Source of the DNA: Pyrenula massariospora
Taxonomy: Eukaryota > Ascomycota > Eurotiomycetes > Pyrenulales > Pyrenulaceae
Direction: 5' to 3'
NCBI GenBank assembly: GCA_021030905.1
Contig: JAGFMI010000002.1
Location: forward strand, 2,170,001-2,234,000
Length of the DNA stretch: 64,000 nt
Shown here in pieces: positions 32,699 through 43,705 of the stretch (position 1 is its first letter; every line of letters starts with the position of its first letter). The notes under the pieces are model-generated. The model saw only the letters and a program-made list of their open reading frames with translations. It did no database searches and had not been told where the DNA came from. The position numbers were made by a program, and so were the translations under genes.

Positions 32699-34743
32699 AT
32701 GGTCAAGACTACCACTACTATTCTATTGGTAGCTTCTGCCGTCTCAATTAATGCGCTCGCTGCTCCACAACCGCAAAATACTCCTTCAACGCTCGTCATT
32801 CGCCAAGCAGGAGTCGATCCAGCCTACAACGGCCTGGATAGCCCGGATGAGTATATCATTACCGATACAGGGCCTCGACCTTCCATCGTCTCATATGACG
32901 GCCATTCATATCACGTAAGTAATTGAATCGTTTGTTATGGACGGTAATAACGGCTGAATCTTAACTTTCAATAGTATATTGAGGGCCATACGAAATACTT
33001 TACCACTCCCGAGACGATAACAACTACAATCAAAAATACCCCTTCTACGACTGTGGTGAGCGCCAAGGTTGTTGCGTCTACCGCAACAGAGGCAGTAGGG
33101 GATTTAGCCGCTGGAGATCTCTCCCTAACATTCTCCGAAGACCTTGCAAAAAGTTTAACGGAGAGTGTTGAGTCAGCAGTAAAAGCTTGTGGCTTTGGAA
33201 CGAAACACAAGAAGGCTAAGAGAGATAGCTGTAAGCTTATCACTTTTGGCGGCCTCGACATAACAACGTGGGTAGAGAGCTAACATGTCTGTAGCACTAC
33301 AATGCATAGTTGACAGTGCTAGCAGGCTATCGGAAGGCGGTAGTCCACTCGATGGTATTGGTACCAATGTTTTGGAGAGTTTCCTGATAAATCCTGCTGA
33401 GACTGCCGATCCAATACTTCGGGCCGCCTGGCAGCTGGCTAAGACGAAGCTACAACAAAACAAACTCATGATTTTGTATATGCTCATGATAGCAGCCACT
33501 GCAAAGGCTAATGCAAAAGGAACGGTCGATCTATTTGCCACGTTAAGTGTGCCTAAAGAAGGTGTAGGAGCAAAAACCGAGACTAATGAAAAGTGCGATC
33601 CCAAGAAGGAAAAGGATGAGAACTCGCCTCTTTGCAAGGACTGTAAGGGAGAAGACAAGGAGAGATGCACAGAGGGTGATGAGAAAGACTGCCCCTGCTT
33701 GTTGGAGGGCATAGCAATCATTGAAACTAACATCGACAAAGACTGGGCGGACCAGCAACAAGATATTCTCACCCAGTTCATATCAGAGAATGGCAAGCTA
33801 GTCCCCGGCCTTCCAGGTCCGCAATGTAAAGGGGCCGAGTCATCACAAGTCCCTTCCAACGTTTTCCAACCAGGGGAAAAGCAACCAGGAGTCTACACAA
33901 AGTTCTGCGACACCGTCAAACGCAATCCAAAAGCGACACTTCGCCAAACCGTGGATGCCAATGGCAACGAGATCCCCCCAAAGGCCAAGCGTCACATCGA
34001 GGAGCGGACACCACCACCAGATTCAAACACTTACAAAGATTTTACCTTTTTCCTCAATTGGACTGGCGGTGACGGATCCTGCAAAAGTGACTGCGCCGAG
34101 GCATTTTACACAATATCCCAAAGCCAATGCGGGCGCTTTGCTGGAGAGCAGAACGTGATGGCTAAATCGGCTGAGCTCGATACCGGCTGTGGAAAATACT
34201 CATACGAGGTTGCTATCCCACCGTCAGCATGGCATCCAAAAGAAACGCACTGCATTGAAGATAAAGACGTAGGGAAGCTCAGTTGCTTCAAGGGTGTCAA
34301 GGAGAGTAAGGTCTACGACACGGTCGGCGAGTTTCAAAAATGGTTCGGATTTCTGAACGACTATCTCGTGTACTCCGACCAAAACGTGACCCAAGTGTTT
34401 AAGCCCGACGAGCCGACCTATATGATGACTGCTGGCTGGATCCCCGGCTGTAACAAGGTGAAGAATGAAAATATAACGAACCCAATTCCGGGTGACAATA
34501 ACAACGACTGGGAAAGCTTACTCAAACGCAACTATCAACTATGTAAGCTTCCACTTCAATTTGATCTTACTTATTGGAGATGTTTACCTTACACTTTGGC
34601 TAGGCAAACATATTAGAAACGGTGGACTTGGCGGATGGACAGACGTCGGTTGTTTGCGGTACGGATTCTATCCTAACAGGGCCGGCGTCGCGGACGCTCG
34701 TACAACATACAAATACTTCGATAAGATGTCGTATGGATGTTAG
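32699..34743 (+). CDS. Large secreted cysteine-rich protein, four exons
   Basis: Model: exons 32699-32914, 32975-33230, 33295-34542 and 34604-34743, 619 residues, consistent phases. A signal peptide (about residues 1-21, ending NALAAP) leads into a Pro/Thr-rich region. A dibasic site (KAKR at about 152-155), and a second later (KAKR before HIEER), could be Kex2 cleavage points. The long third exon contains a Cys-rich block (CDPKK, CKDCKG, CTEGDEKDCPC) and then a domain with CKSDCAEAFYTISQSQCG, LDTGCGKYSYEV and spaced Cys to the end. This C-terminal pattern recalls the Cys-rich tails of some fungal GH18 chitinases and killer-toxin-like secreted proteins, but there is no chitinase motif here. 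Function is not assigned. It may be a secreted effector or wall protein. Confidence 0.72.
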
Positions 34744-34978
34744 GTGGTGGGGATGTCTTCGTTATTATCCATCGTTTGTTGAAATTTCCTAGTCGCGCTT
34801 TATATTTATTCTGCCTAGAGATTTTGCCAGCTCTGGATGTGTTCATGGCTCTTTCATGTCGCTGCTTAGTTCGTGCCGCCATTACCTGCCTTCTTGTATT
34901 CCACATGCGAGCCAAGTCAACGTGCGAGAAACGCTGTGATAGGGCAAGTACGCTTCTGCTATCCAAAAAAATCCTGTC

Positions 34979-35342
34979 ATGTGGTATAACGTAAGGCCAC
35001 ACATTTCGAGACTTTTCTATAAATTGAGTATTCTCGAGATCAAAGACCGTAGCTCAGAACCCGGACGACCCCGCCTATCCTTTCCGTGCCGACTACTACC
35101 TTATGCTCTTCGATACCATCATCGTCGCTCCAGGGAACGCGAGCTTGGAAAAAGCTGACTGGGAGTGGGCCAAGGAGGTCAAAGAACAGTGGAACGCGGA
35201 TAACATACGGTGTGGGTTGATGGTTGAGGCTTGTGGGTTTTGGGATGCGGCGGACATTGTCAAGTTCCTCCGCTTTAGTAGCCGGAGGCCCGGCTTTATA
35301 TTGATCCGACGGCCGCCAGCTTGCCTCACAGCTCGTCTCTAA
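34979..35342 (+). CDS. Small hypothetical protein, possibly incomplete
   Basis: A protein-like frame reads PDDPAYPFRADYYLMLFDT and then IIVAPGNASLEKADWEWAKE, DNIRCGLMVEACGFWDAADIVKFLRFS, ending at a TAA at 35340-35342. The composition and aromatic spacing look like a real fungal domain of unknown role. The start is not clear. A possible first exon is MWYN at 34979-34990 joined to 35058 by a GTAAGG..CAG intron, giving about 98 residues. The gene could instead be the 3' remainder of a longer, partly lost gene. No function assigned. Confidence 0.4.
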
Positions 35343-35418
35343 CAACGCAAATCTTGCTTAGACGGCACAAAACCTTTGCTGCACCATCATCGCGGATACA
35401 TGCTGAGAAACTTTCAAA

Positions 35419-36463
35419 ATGGATACTAATGAAGAAGACGCCGAGATGGCTGCCCAAATGGGGTTTAGCAGCTTCGGCAAGCAGCCCAAGACGCGCAAAC
35501 ATCCAGTGAGCCCTCAATCCACTGACCGTAAGTTCAGAGTATACTGTGTTTTCCTTCCTTAATCAACCAATGCTCTTCTCATTCATAAGGGTCCGGATCT
35601 AAGATGGCCTTGTCTTCCAATTCGATCAGCCCTCGGCAAGATGCTAGTCACAGCGCATTCCAAGATTGGCTGGAAAACATGCGCTCACAATTTCCTCTTC
35701 CGCTCTCTCCTTCTTCAGATCCGAGCAACTCTTCGGACGAAGTCGTATATGACCCTGCTGACAGGGTGAGAATAGCTCAACTCAGAGCTCAGCGTTCTGC
35801 CGCCGATGCTGCCGCTCGTGACATGAAGAAAGTCAAGTTAAATCCTGCAAGCGGTAAGCGTTCTTGGAATATACCTCACCCTTCGCTAAGCTATTGCTGA
35901 CCTGTCTCGAGAACCCTTCATCCCTGGTGGTGGATCCCACCTATCCACGGCTGGTCCGACCACCTCCGCCCAAATTGCCCCCAGGATTCTCAAACGCCAC
36001 GAACCATTGCCAGAATCCCAGAAAACGAGGATGCTTGAGGCTACGCAGCCCACACCTCACGAACCGAACTCTGCTGTAAACACTGAAGGCCTGTTTACAC
36101 CAGTCCCTATCAGCCAGTAGTCCTAACATCCTCCTAGACTACGACCCCCGCATCCCGCCTCACATCATCGCCAACCTCCCCAACACGCTGACGACCGGCA
36201 AGCCATTCTTCCACACCCGCAGAGACGGCGTCGAGAGACTCCTCTTCCCGGGTCCATTCGGCAACCGCTATTCCGACCGCCCCTTAGCGAAGCTCCCCGG
36301 CGACGACGCGGTCGGCTACCAGCACAATGAGCACGCTCCTGTCATTAGCGTTGGACAGCTACGGCATTTCGCGAGTGGGGATTATAAGAATTTGGAGGGG
36401 GATGTGGCGATTTTTCATCCGGAAATGGTGCAGGATCCGTGGCGGGGTTTGAGGAGGACGTGA
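35419..36463 (+). CDS. Conserved-looking fungal protein; exon junction near 36075-36125 not resolved
   Basis: Exon 1 (35419-35527) gives MDTNEEDAEMAAQMGFSSFG, exon 2 (35590-35853) is Ser/Asp/Ala-rich, and exon 3 starts about 35909 (EPFIPGGGSHLSTAGP). The final part (about 36122-36463) reads DYDPRIPPHIIANLP, TGKPFFHTRRDGVERLLFPG, and ends DVAIFHPEMVQDPWRGLRRT. Start (MGFSSFG) and end (F.P.MVQDPW) look like two ends of one fungal protein of the MGFxxFG type. Between exon 3 and the last part I find no standard intron that keeps the frame: the obvious GTAAAC donor at 36077 joins in the wrong phase. Either a non-standard splice exists or a small indel has broken the gene. No function known. Confidence 0.5.
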
Positions 36464-37608
36464 GACGGAGGGGACGTTGATTCATTTGGCCGTGTATTTA
36501 CTGGATTTCTGGGAGGCGTGAGATAGAACATAGCGCTGGCGCTCACGCGAGTATCAATGGGATAATGAGATTACCATTCGTGGTCCAACTTACAGCACGA
36601 TCTTTGTTCCGGCTCAAGCTCGCGTGATCCCGGCGGGTCTAAGCCAAAAAGCTCCAAGAGTGCATGGATGATTGAGCATCTTTCAGGCCGGTCGTGACCA
36701 ATAGAGTGGTCAGTGAAATGTTCACAATCCGCCTCATCTGCCGCCCTGAATGCATCCCATAATCCCTTTCGCCTTTGCCCTCCCGTTCTGTTGTGCTGGC
36801 GGCTAAGCGACCACCGCCCCCCTTACAGGTTAGTTGCTAATAATTGAAAGTCAGTCGAGCATAGGTAGAATTGATATCGGGATGGGAAGGTGTCTTTGTG
36901 AATGGCGATAGAAACGCTGTATGTCAGCTGCCAAACACGACCGCCTCTTCAGTTTAGCCCTATAGCCACTTGGATCCAATATTCTGTCGACTACCATTTC
37001 CAAATATCATTAAAACAATCTTATTATGACAGCGATCGATACCCTCGTCTTAATCTTATCTCCTGTGCCAGCCATTCTCCCTTCAACCATGCAAAATCTA
37101 TAGGATAGGGAGATACATGAAATTGGATATGATTGAGATGCGCTCTGCCCTCAAGTCATGGGCTGTCCTACGAGCTTTTTGTTTCCTGATTAAGAGTTTC
37201 GGTCACTCCAAAAAAACTTTCAATGGGCTGGTGGACTCTGTGGGTAGACGAAGAAGCCACTTCAATGGGTCGTCTTAAGTGGCCGGGTAAAGCTGTGAGA
37301 GGGACACCAACTTCTATCCTTAAAATTCTGATTCTCGAGAACATCGATGACAAAGAGCAATGAGCTAGCTAGGCAATAGGAGTGGTCTTTTCAAGTGTCA
37401 CATGCAGCTGTAAATAAGAAGCTGTGGCATCCCTTGCTTGCCTATCCCTTCTCGGAGCCTCCACCTTTTCTCTCACCCTTCACTTTCCCTCTCAAATTTC
37501 TCGAAACTCATCTTGTAAACTACAACTCGTGACTTGTACTTCCCTTTACTAATTTTCTTATCGTGTCGCCCTTGCTATCGACGTTCCCAGTGCAAGTGAT
37601 GAATCGGA
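36464..37608. other. Intergenic, 1.15 kb
   Basis: No coding sequence recognised. The last 200 bases are pyrimidine-rich and should contain the promoter and leader of the next family member. Confidence 0.45.
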
Positions 37609-38579
37609 ATGGACCTTAGTCTCGCTGCCTACTCTATTCCAGGTGTGGAAGTGCAGGAGACCATCCTTTACATCCCACAGGTAAGCTTCTACCTACACGG
37701 AAGACCTCCTTCGAATGGTTACTTAAAAGCTAGTGATAACAGAACATTATGCTCACCAGCCGAAACCCTGCCAGATTCCAAAATCTTCCGCGAGAGATAT
37801 TGCAACAAATATTCCTAGAGCTTTGTGAAAAGTCATCTCCAGCGTCCATATGGCTTACCAGTCGAGAAGAAGAATGTCTTCCTATATTTAATGATGTTTC
37901 ACAAAGCATCGACAGTGAAATTGCTTTCACCTCTAACATCGAAGACCTCATTCATCTCGCCTACACATGCAAATCTGCTGCGGCAGTAGCAATGGCTGTC
38001 AGAATTCCAGAACCGAATAAGAACACGTCCGGATTCCGTTCGGATATGGTGAATGAGTTAGACCCCCCATTTAAGTTCTGCCACCAAAAATTAATGCATC
38101 ATTCCGCGCGTACATTCGAACCAAGTGACGAAACCACGGTGCACAGAAATTTCCAAACATGTTCTATATGCCGTGGTTCATTCCACCGCAAAGGTCTCCA
38201 TAGCAAAGCAGAAAAGTGGGGCCATGAAACTTTTCGAGGATATGAGAATTTCTACTGTCCTAGCTTCTTAGCATTCAATTCATCGTTGCATCAAAGTGAT
38301 AATTTCAAGCTTGGACTGAGCGAAGCACAAAGAAGGGCCGACCACGTGATGGAGTGGGTTGGCGGATCCCGGCTGCACTCTCACGACCTCGTTGAAGGGA
38401 GACTACGGGAGACTCTCAATTTAGTTCACCACCAGTCACGAGCTGGTACCAAAGCGTTGATCACTCTCGAAAAGAAAGACACGGGTGGAACGAAGCTATC
38501 AGTCGTTTGGGAAAAGAAAGGCGGAGATGAGACTTTGTTGACATACCACACGCTGCCAAACGAAGAAAGATCGGCGTAA
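37609..38579 (+). CDS. Dispersed member 7 of the F-box-like / C-x2-C-x9-H family
   Basis: Model: exons 37609-37680 and 37743-38579, 302 residues. Exon 1 is MDLSLAAYSIPGVEVQETIL ending YIPQ; the phase-0 intron comes right after it, as in the array. Exon 2 begins NIMLTS, then LPREILQQIFLELC (about 39-52), DLIHLAYTCKSAAAVAM and RIPEP, CSIC at 164-167, His177 in KGLHS and CP at 196. It differs in two ways: a longer insert between the second helix and the Cys module, and a longer polar C-terminus of about 100 residues. It lies 16 kb from the main array with unrelated genes in between, so the family has dispersed beyond tandem copying. Confidence 0.78.
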
Positions 38580-39076
38580 GGATAGGATGACAGGATGTTG
38601 AGCCTTTATGATATATTCAAACCTGTCCCTCCTCATATCGAGTATTGGAAACAGTGCAAACAGCACCTGAAATATATCTCGCAATCCAATTCCTGTCCAT
38701 GGGCAAGTCTCTGAGGTTTGGATGAGTTGGTTGCCGTGTTCCTAGACAAAGCACATCGGCTAGCGATGCACGGAATCTTCTTTGGGAATGCTTCAATGAT
38801 TACCCTAGGATACAGACCTAGACGTCGTGTAAAGTAGTCAGTGTTAGACAATAACGGATTCTAGACATAGAGCTAAGTACTATGACTACAAGATGACTGT
38901 TTGTCTAGCTACTTATATTTCACGTGTTCCGCTTTACAATACACCGCATCTTCATCAGGCGCACACACCGTGCGAGGCAACGCAGCACAGTGAAATACTA
39001 AGTGATGTACTGATGTCGGCAAAGTTTGAGACTCGCTCCCCTTCGCTAGTCGCGCTGTGCGTAACGCTTCCATGTC
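38580..39076. other. Intergenic, 0.5 kb, between member 7 and the metabolite cluster
   Basis: Convergent 3' ends of member 7 (+) and the flavin monooxygenase (-). No feature recognised. It marks the left edge of the putative cluster. Confidence 0.45.
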
Positions 39077-41017
39077 TCACACCTGAGCTGTCCGGACCTC
39101 ACTGGCTTGAATGCTCCCTCCCTCCTTGTCTACTGCGTCCGGCTTAGTAGGGCCTAGTTTCGCCTGCCGATGAAGTTCTCTGACGGGCTGAGTGCCCGTC
39201 TTTGCGATCGCAAGATTTCTAGCCTTTCGGCCCAGGTGAGGGCTATCATCGTGTTGTCGAATATAGTAGGCCAGGTCTGTGGTGGGATCCCATTCTGTCT
39301 GGGAGATCCCGTTGCCCATCCATGCGAAGCGATTACCTCGATACTGAAAGTCCCAGTCGTTCCACCGAGGTTCTCGAATGGCTTCTAGGTAGTGCAAAGT
39401 CGAGCCAGGCCAGGTCGTCGGCACGCGACCTCCCACACGGCCGTTGTTGTGCGTGTTCCGGCAATTATCTGTCCAGACAAGGTTTTCCATGACTTTGGCG
39501 ACCTGCTCTTTGAACTCATTGCAAACGCTGGGTCGAAGAGTCATGCTGTGAATGGGCTCCGTCTGATAGCGGTCGATAAAGGAGCATATGTAGTCTGCCT
39601 GAGCCTCGAGAGCGATTAGGAGAGGTCCATTTGAGTATGGACTATAGGGTCCTAGGAGCGTGAAGGTGTTGGGAAAGCTGGAGATGCCCACTCCCATATA
39701 TCCCATGATTGACTGGCTCCATTCAGTCTGCAAGTTTAGACCCGATGCTATCACGGGATAACTTGGTATATAGGATGTATCAAAACCGGTTGCGCATATA
39801 ATGACATCGGCTTCGTGATGCTGGCCATCCTCTGTGATGCATCCCGAACTAGTGAAAGATGAAGCAGATGAATGAATGAGACTGACGTTCGCTTCTTTCA
39901 GAGTCTAGTTTCATCGTGAGACAGAGAAACTTGCGGCTTCGTGGCTTGGGCATACTTACTCGTAAGTATTGGAATCCCGAAGGTATCACCCGTTTGCATC
40001 CAACGGAGAACTCAGGGATAAGTTCATCGACCATATCATAATCCTTCAAAATGTCTTTCGTTGCCGTCTCGAGAAGGGTCCTCGCTTGGTTCTGCAACAC
40101 GGTGTCTTTCATATAAACCGCTTTGAAGGCCTGTCAGCATAGTACAGAATAACTCTCTAAGTGAAACACACTGAAGATACTGTTCATCGTCCTCTCGTTG
40201 TCTTGACGAAGTTTCATCAGTAACTCGGGCCTCTTGACAAATTCTTCAATTTGATAAGGGGTGAACGTGGAGGTCTCAGTGCTGATGTCAGGCAGCATCC
40301 AGGAGGGTGTACGGATGATGGCCTTTACTCTCCGCACAATAGGCTGGATTGCAGGAACGATCTGTATCGCGGAGGATGCGCCACCAATGACCAGCACATC
40401 GCGGTCCTTGAGGTCAATAGTGTCGTCGTAGTCGGCGCTGTGGGCTTTGATGCCCTTAAATTCTTCGAGACCACCCACACGCGGCCAGGCTGGTTTGTTC
40501 AAATAGCCTGTGGCATGGATGAGAATATCGCAAGCGCTCTTCACAGTTTGGCCTGTCACCAGGTTTTTTGCCTCGACTATCCACTCGCCCTTTTGTTCAT
40601 CCCAAGTAGCCCTGGTGACAAGATGCGACATGTGAATAAAGCTCTTTAACCCGTGTTTTAAGACGAATCCCTGGAAATAGGACTTGATCTCTTTTGAGCC
40701 AGCATAGACGGATGAGAAGTCGGGCTTGGGGTCAAAGGAATAAGTATAATTATGTGAAGGTACATCACACGCACAACCTGGATAACGATTTTCGTACCAG
40801 GTGCCTCCGATTTCGGGGTTTTTATCGTAAATCTTGGCGAAGAATTAAGCCATGGGCTGCATTTTTAAGAGGAAAAAGGAGAACTTACCATCAATGAAAA
40901 CTTAGTGAATGATCGCTTGAGCTTGTAGGCTAAGCAGATGCCTGACGCTCCAGCACCGACGCAGATAATTCTGACGAAACGCTCATTGTAGATAGCGTCT
41001 TCCTCGGCCGGGTCCAT
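39077..41017 (-). CDS. FAD-dependent monooxygenase, Baeyer-Villiger/FMO type
   Basis: Model: exons 41017-40889, 40832-40170, 40130-39960 and 39904-39077, 596 residues, all phases consistent. The FAD-binding Rossmann motif GAGASG is at 21-26. GGTWYENRYPGCACD with PSHNYTYSF follows, as in fungal flavin monooxygenases. The Baeyer-Villiger-type signature appears as FKGIKAHSADYD, with Tyr where classical enzymes have Trp. The second Rossmann motif is LVIGGASSAIQ (NADPH site), and the ATGFDTSYIPSYPVI block comes before the C-terminal domain. Such enzymes insert oxygen next to ketones or hydroxylate heteroatoms. It is the leftmost gene of the cluster, transcribed in the same direction as the prenyltransferase 491 bases upstream. 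A tailoring role in that pathway is inferred from position. Confidence 0.85.
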
Positions 41018-41508
41018 GGTACATGGGGAAAATAGAGGGAGAGATGGTACGAGGAAATGACCATTGAAGCTTGAAGTACTATTTCTTCAAGACGTAGACT
41101 ACTTACATTTGTAAGGTCGATGAAGGAGAACCGCAAAGTAGGACGGTATTGAAGACACGGAGATTCCTTGGATTCCTACGCTCTACCATTAGAAAGTATT
41201 ATTGCATGCTCGAACAAGGTAAAGATGCTCTAGGTGGGGGCAGGGGGGCCGGTAATAACAGACGGATGGATCTCTCCTGCAAAGCCCACGCCACTGAAAC
41301 AAATACCGCAGGCTAATGCCCGTGACGCAATCTGTGCAGATTGCGGGAGAACCTCAATACGCCACAGTTCAGTAATGACACCTAAGATTAAAAGTAAAAG
41401 ATTACATTTGAGAAGGGTTTAATTTATTTTTATTTACCAGATAATTTAAGTTTTATGTTTACAAAAAATAATTTAATCGTGTATTATTATTAGTATTTTA
41501 TTTTATTT
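41018..41508. other. Intergenic with AT-rich island (about 41400-41508)
   Basis: Left part is the promoter of the monooxygenase. The right part, up to the stop codon of the prenyltransferase, is strongly AT-rich with runs of T, A and TAT. It could be the eroded end of a repeat or a long AT-rich 3' untranslated region. Confidence 0.45.
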
Positions 41509-43090
41509 CTATTTAAACTTTCCAGCTTGAGGATTGATATACGAGACTACTCTTAAAGAGCCATCTCCCTTGATTGAGCATCCAATATATGTGTGCAGCC
41601 CTGAACTACTTTCCAAAGCGTGCAGCTTGCTTTATTTTTGTCAGTTGATACGATGATGACGATAGCAGGACTTATAGTAAGGCCACTTACAAGATACTCT
41701 TCATGGCTTTAGCATACGCTGAGCTCGGCACCCTGGACGCTCTCCCCGCAAACGAATACTCTGCGTGTCTCTGGTTATCCACAAACTCCCCAACCTTGTC
41801 CATGACATGCTGGTCACTGCTCGAATAGTGACGAACTGGTATGTAGACCTTGATGTCCGGGTAGCTGCTTCCCAGCCGAAACTCAGCGTTGTACAGAATT
41901 CCAGCCGTTCGGTGCTCATTTCGTTGTAGTTCCATATCCTCGGATGAGTCGGGCAGCTCGAAGAGGGAATCCCACAGCTGCTTCAGGCTACGAAGCCCCT
42001 TCTCTAGGTGGACTTGAGGCTTCTGCTCCTTCAAAGTGATCGCGTCACGGACTGAACTGAAACTTGTGCAGCGATTTCGGAAGTAGATCTTGAACCGTGA
42101 TTCAACAGGATCCACCATGTCTATAGCGAGCATTTCGAACTCTAGTGCGTCAGTGCCGAGACTTTCGGCGAAGCTGGCAAGCTTATGGAAGGCCTGAGCC
42201 TTATCTGGTGTACAGTGCGGGGCATAAGCTAGAGCTTGGGCAATAGTACGCAAGTTAGATGTCCCCATCGCGCGTGCCAACGGACCAGGAAAGAAGTAGG
42301 CCTTGGCGGTGATGCAAGTCTCGCTTAAATCGAAGCCCCAGAAGATCCGGGATGGGTGGGTGTCCTCCGTGCTGACGACTTCTATCGTTCGTCTGTTGAA
42401 AAAAGAGTCGAAGTGCTCAAACCAGGACATCTCTATTTTCGGGAAAGTTTCAAGTATCATGTGTTTGAAAGACTCTGGCCCGATTATATTCATTGGGTCA
42501 ACTGAAGTCCCCCCATTTAAGCCGATTGGCTCTATTGAAAACCGAATGATGGGCTCGTCGGCAGGTCCACGCCAGTCCCAACTGAATTCTATGGGGGTAT
42601 GGTCGTCAGTCATGAAACTTTTCCATTTCTTGAAGCCAGACTCGTTTGTCGGCCCAAGTAACGGAGCCACGCTTTCCGCGAAGAAAGTCATGACGTCGCC
42701 ATGAGCCTGACCGGGGTAATTGGCTCCCTGCATCAGGACATCTAGGACATGTCCGGCTGTTTTGCACCAATAGATCTGATGAGTACCACTGATGTCTTGA
42801 CCCTCAGGGATATCATGATAGGCAGTCTTCAGTAGGGGGGTCTGCTCTCCATGTCGAATTGGTGTGCTGTATTGTTCTCGAGATGGTAGAATAAAGAAAC
42901 GCGCGGGAAGCGGGATATATGCAATAACTTGGAAATGGTGCAATACTTGTTGAATGATAGGCTGCCAAAAGGCATTGATCTTATCGAGGATACTAGAGAC
43001 TGCAGGAAGCATGATCTGGTTGATTGTTCGAAACAAATATGCCTCTGCTTCCTGTATGATGCCTATAAAGTTGGATAGGGCGATACTCAT
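41509..43090 (-). CDS. Aromatic (indole) prenyltransferase, DMATS type
   Basis: Model: exons 43090-41691 and 41629-41509, 506 residues (466 codons plus 2 bases, then 1 base). DMATS-type enzymes attach a prenyl group from DMAPP to an indole or other aromatic ring without needing a DDxxD motif. Family blocks seen: YWCKTAGHVLDVLMQGANYPG, FFAESVAPLLGP, EFSWDWRG with PIIRFSIEPIG, KAYFFPGPLARAMG, the LALDMVDPVESRFKIYFR-like strand (here LAIDMVDPVESRFKIYFRNR), and SSYPDIKVYIPVRHY. The second exon supplies the expected last strand, GLHTYIGCSIKGDGSLRVV, then YINPQAG. Without it the protein would end early at 41687. The enzyme probably starts the pathway. The 70-residue N-terminus before the enzyme core is longer than usual and contains hydrophobic stretches. 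Confidence 0.9.
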
Positions 43091-43705
43091 TTAAATATGT
43101 GAAGGCTTTGGAGCTCTTCTATGTGTCGCAGTACCTAATATGGTCTCCTATGTCCCTGTTTTCTATCCTTTCATGTCATTTCAAGGCCCCGGAAGATCTC
43201 AAACGGCCCCTTCGTGAGTTTTCCGAGAAGGCTACGACCCGTCTCCGGAGCCCCCGACTGACCTTCCAATAGATTAGCGTATCAAAAGCTGCAGTTGACG
43301 TGTTGACCTTAATAAATGTGGAGTAACGGCTGAATTGTAGAGGTTGCATGAGCTTATGCAAGGAATGTGCCTTGCGATGTCGTCACAACTGCACATCACC
43401 CATGCGAGACATACCCAGTTACCTATTTAGTTAGGTGAATACGTAGACGTTTCCGCCTTATGTGTATGGTAAAACCCTAGACTTCTTACCGAAAAGCCTT
43501 GCCGTATGGGTATAGTCGGACATTGGCGACATTAGATACAGTAATTGTACGTCACGACATTATCCAAGCCGTCGAGCTTGAATGGTGGTGGATTCAATAT
43601 AATGCAATGCAAAAACACCGCAAGTACATATGGTTGAAAGTTCGTAGAGATGGATATCAAATAAATCAATCCACACGTTCGAAATCATCTGTCAACTACG
43701 TTTCC
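43091..43705. promoter_or_regulatory. Shared divergent promoter of prenyltransferase and P450
   Basis: The two genes start 615 bases apart in opposite directions, a layout that suggests joint control. At 43246-43256 there is CGG-N5-CCG, the kind of inverted site bound by some Zn2Cys6 activators. A single such site may be chance. No regulator gene is in the window. Confidence 0.5.
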
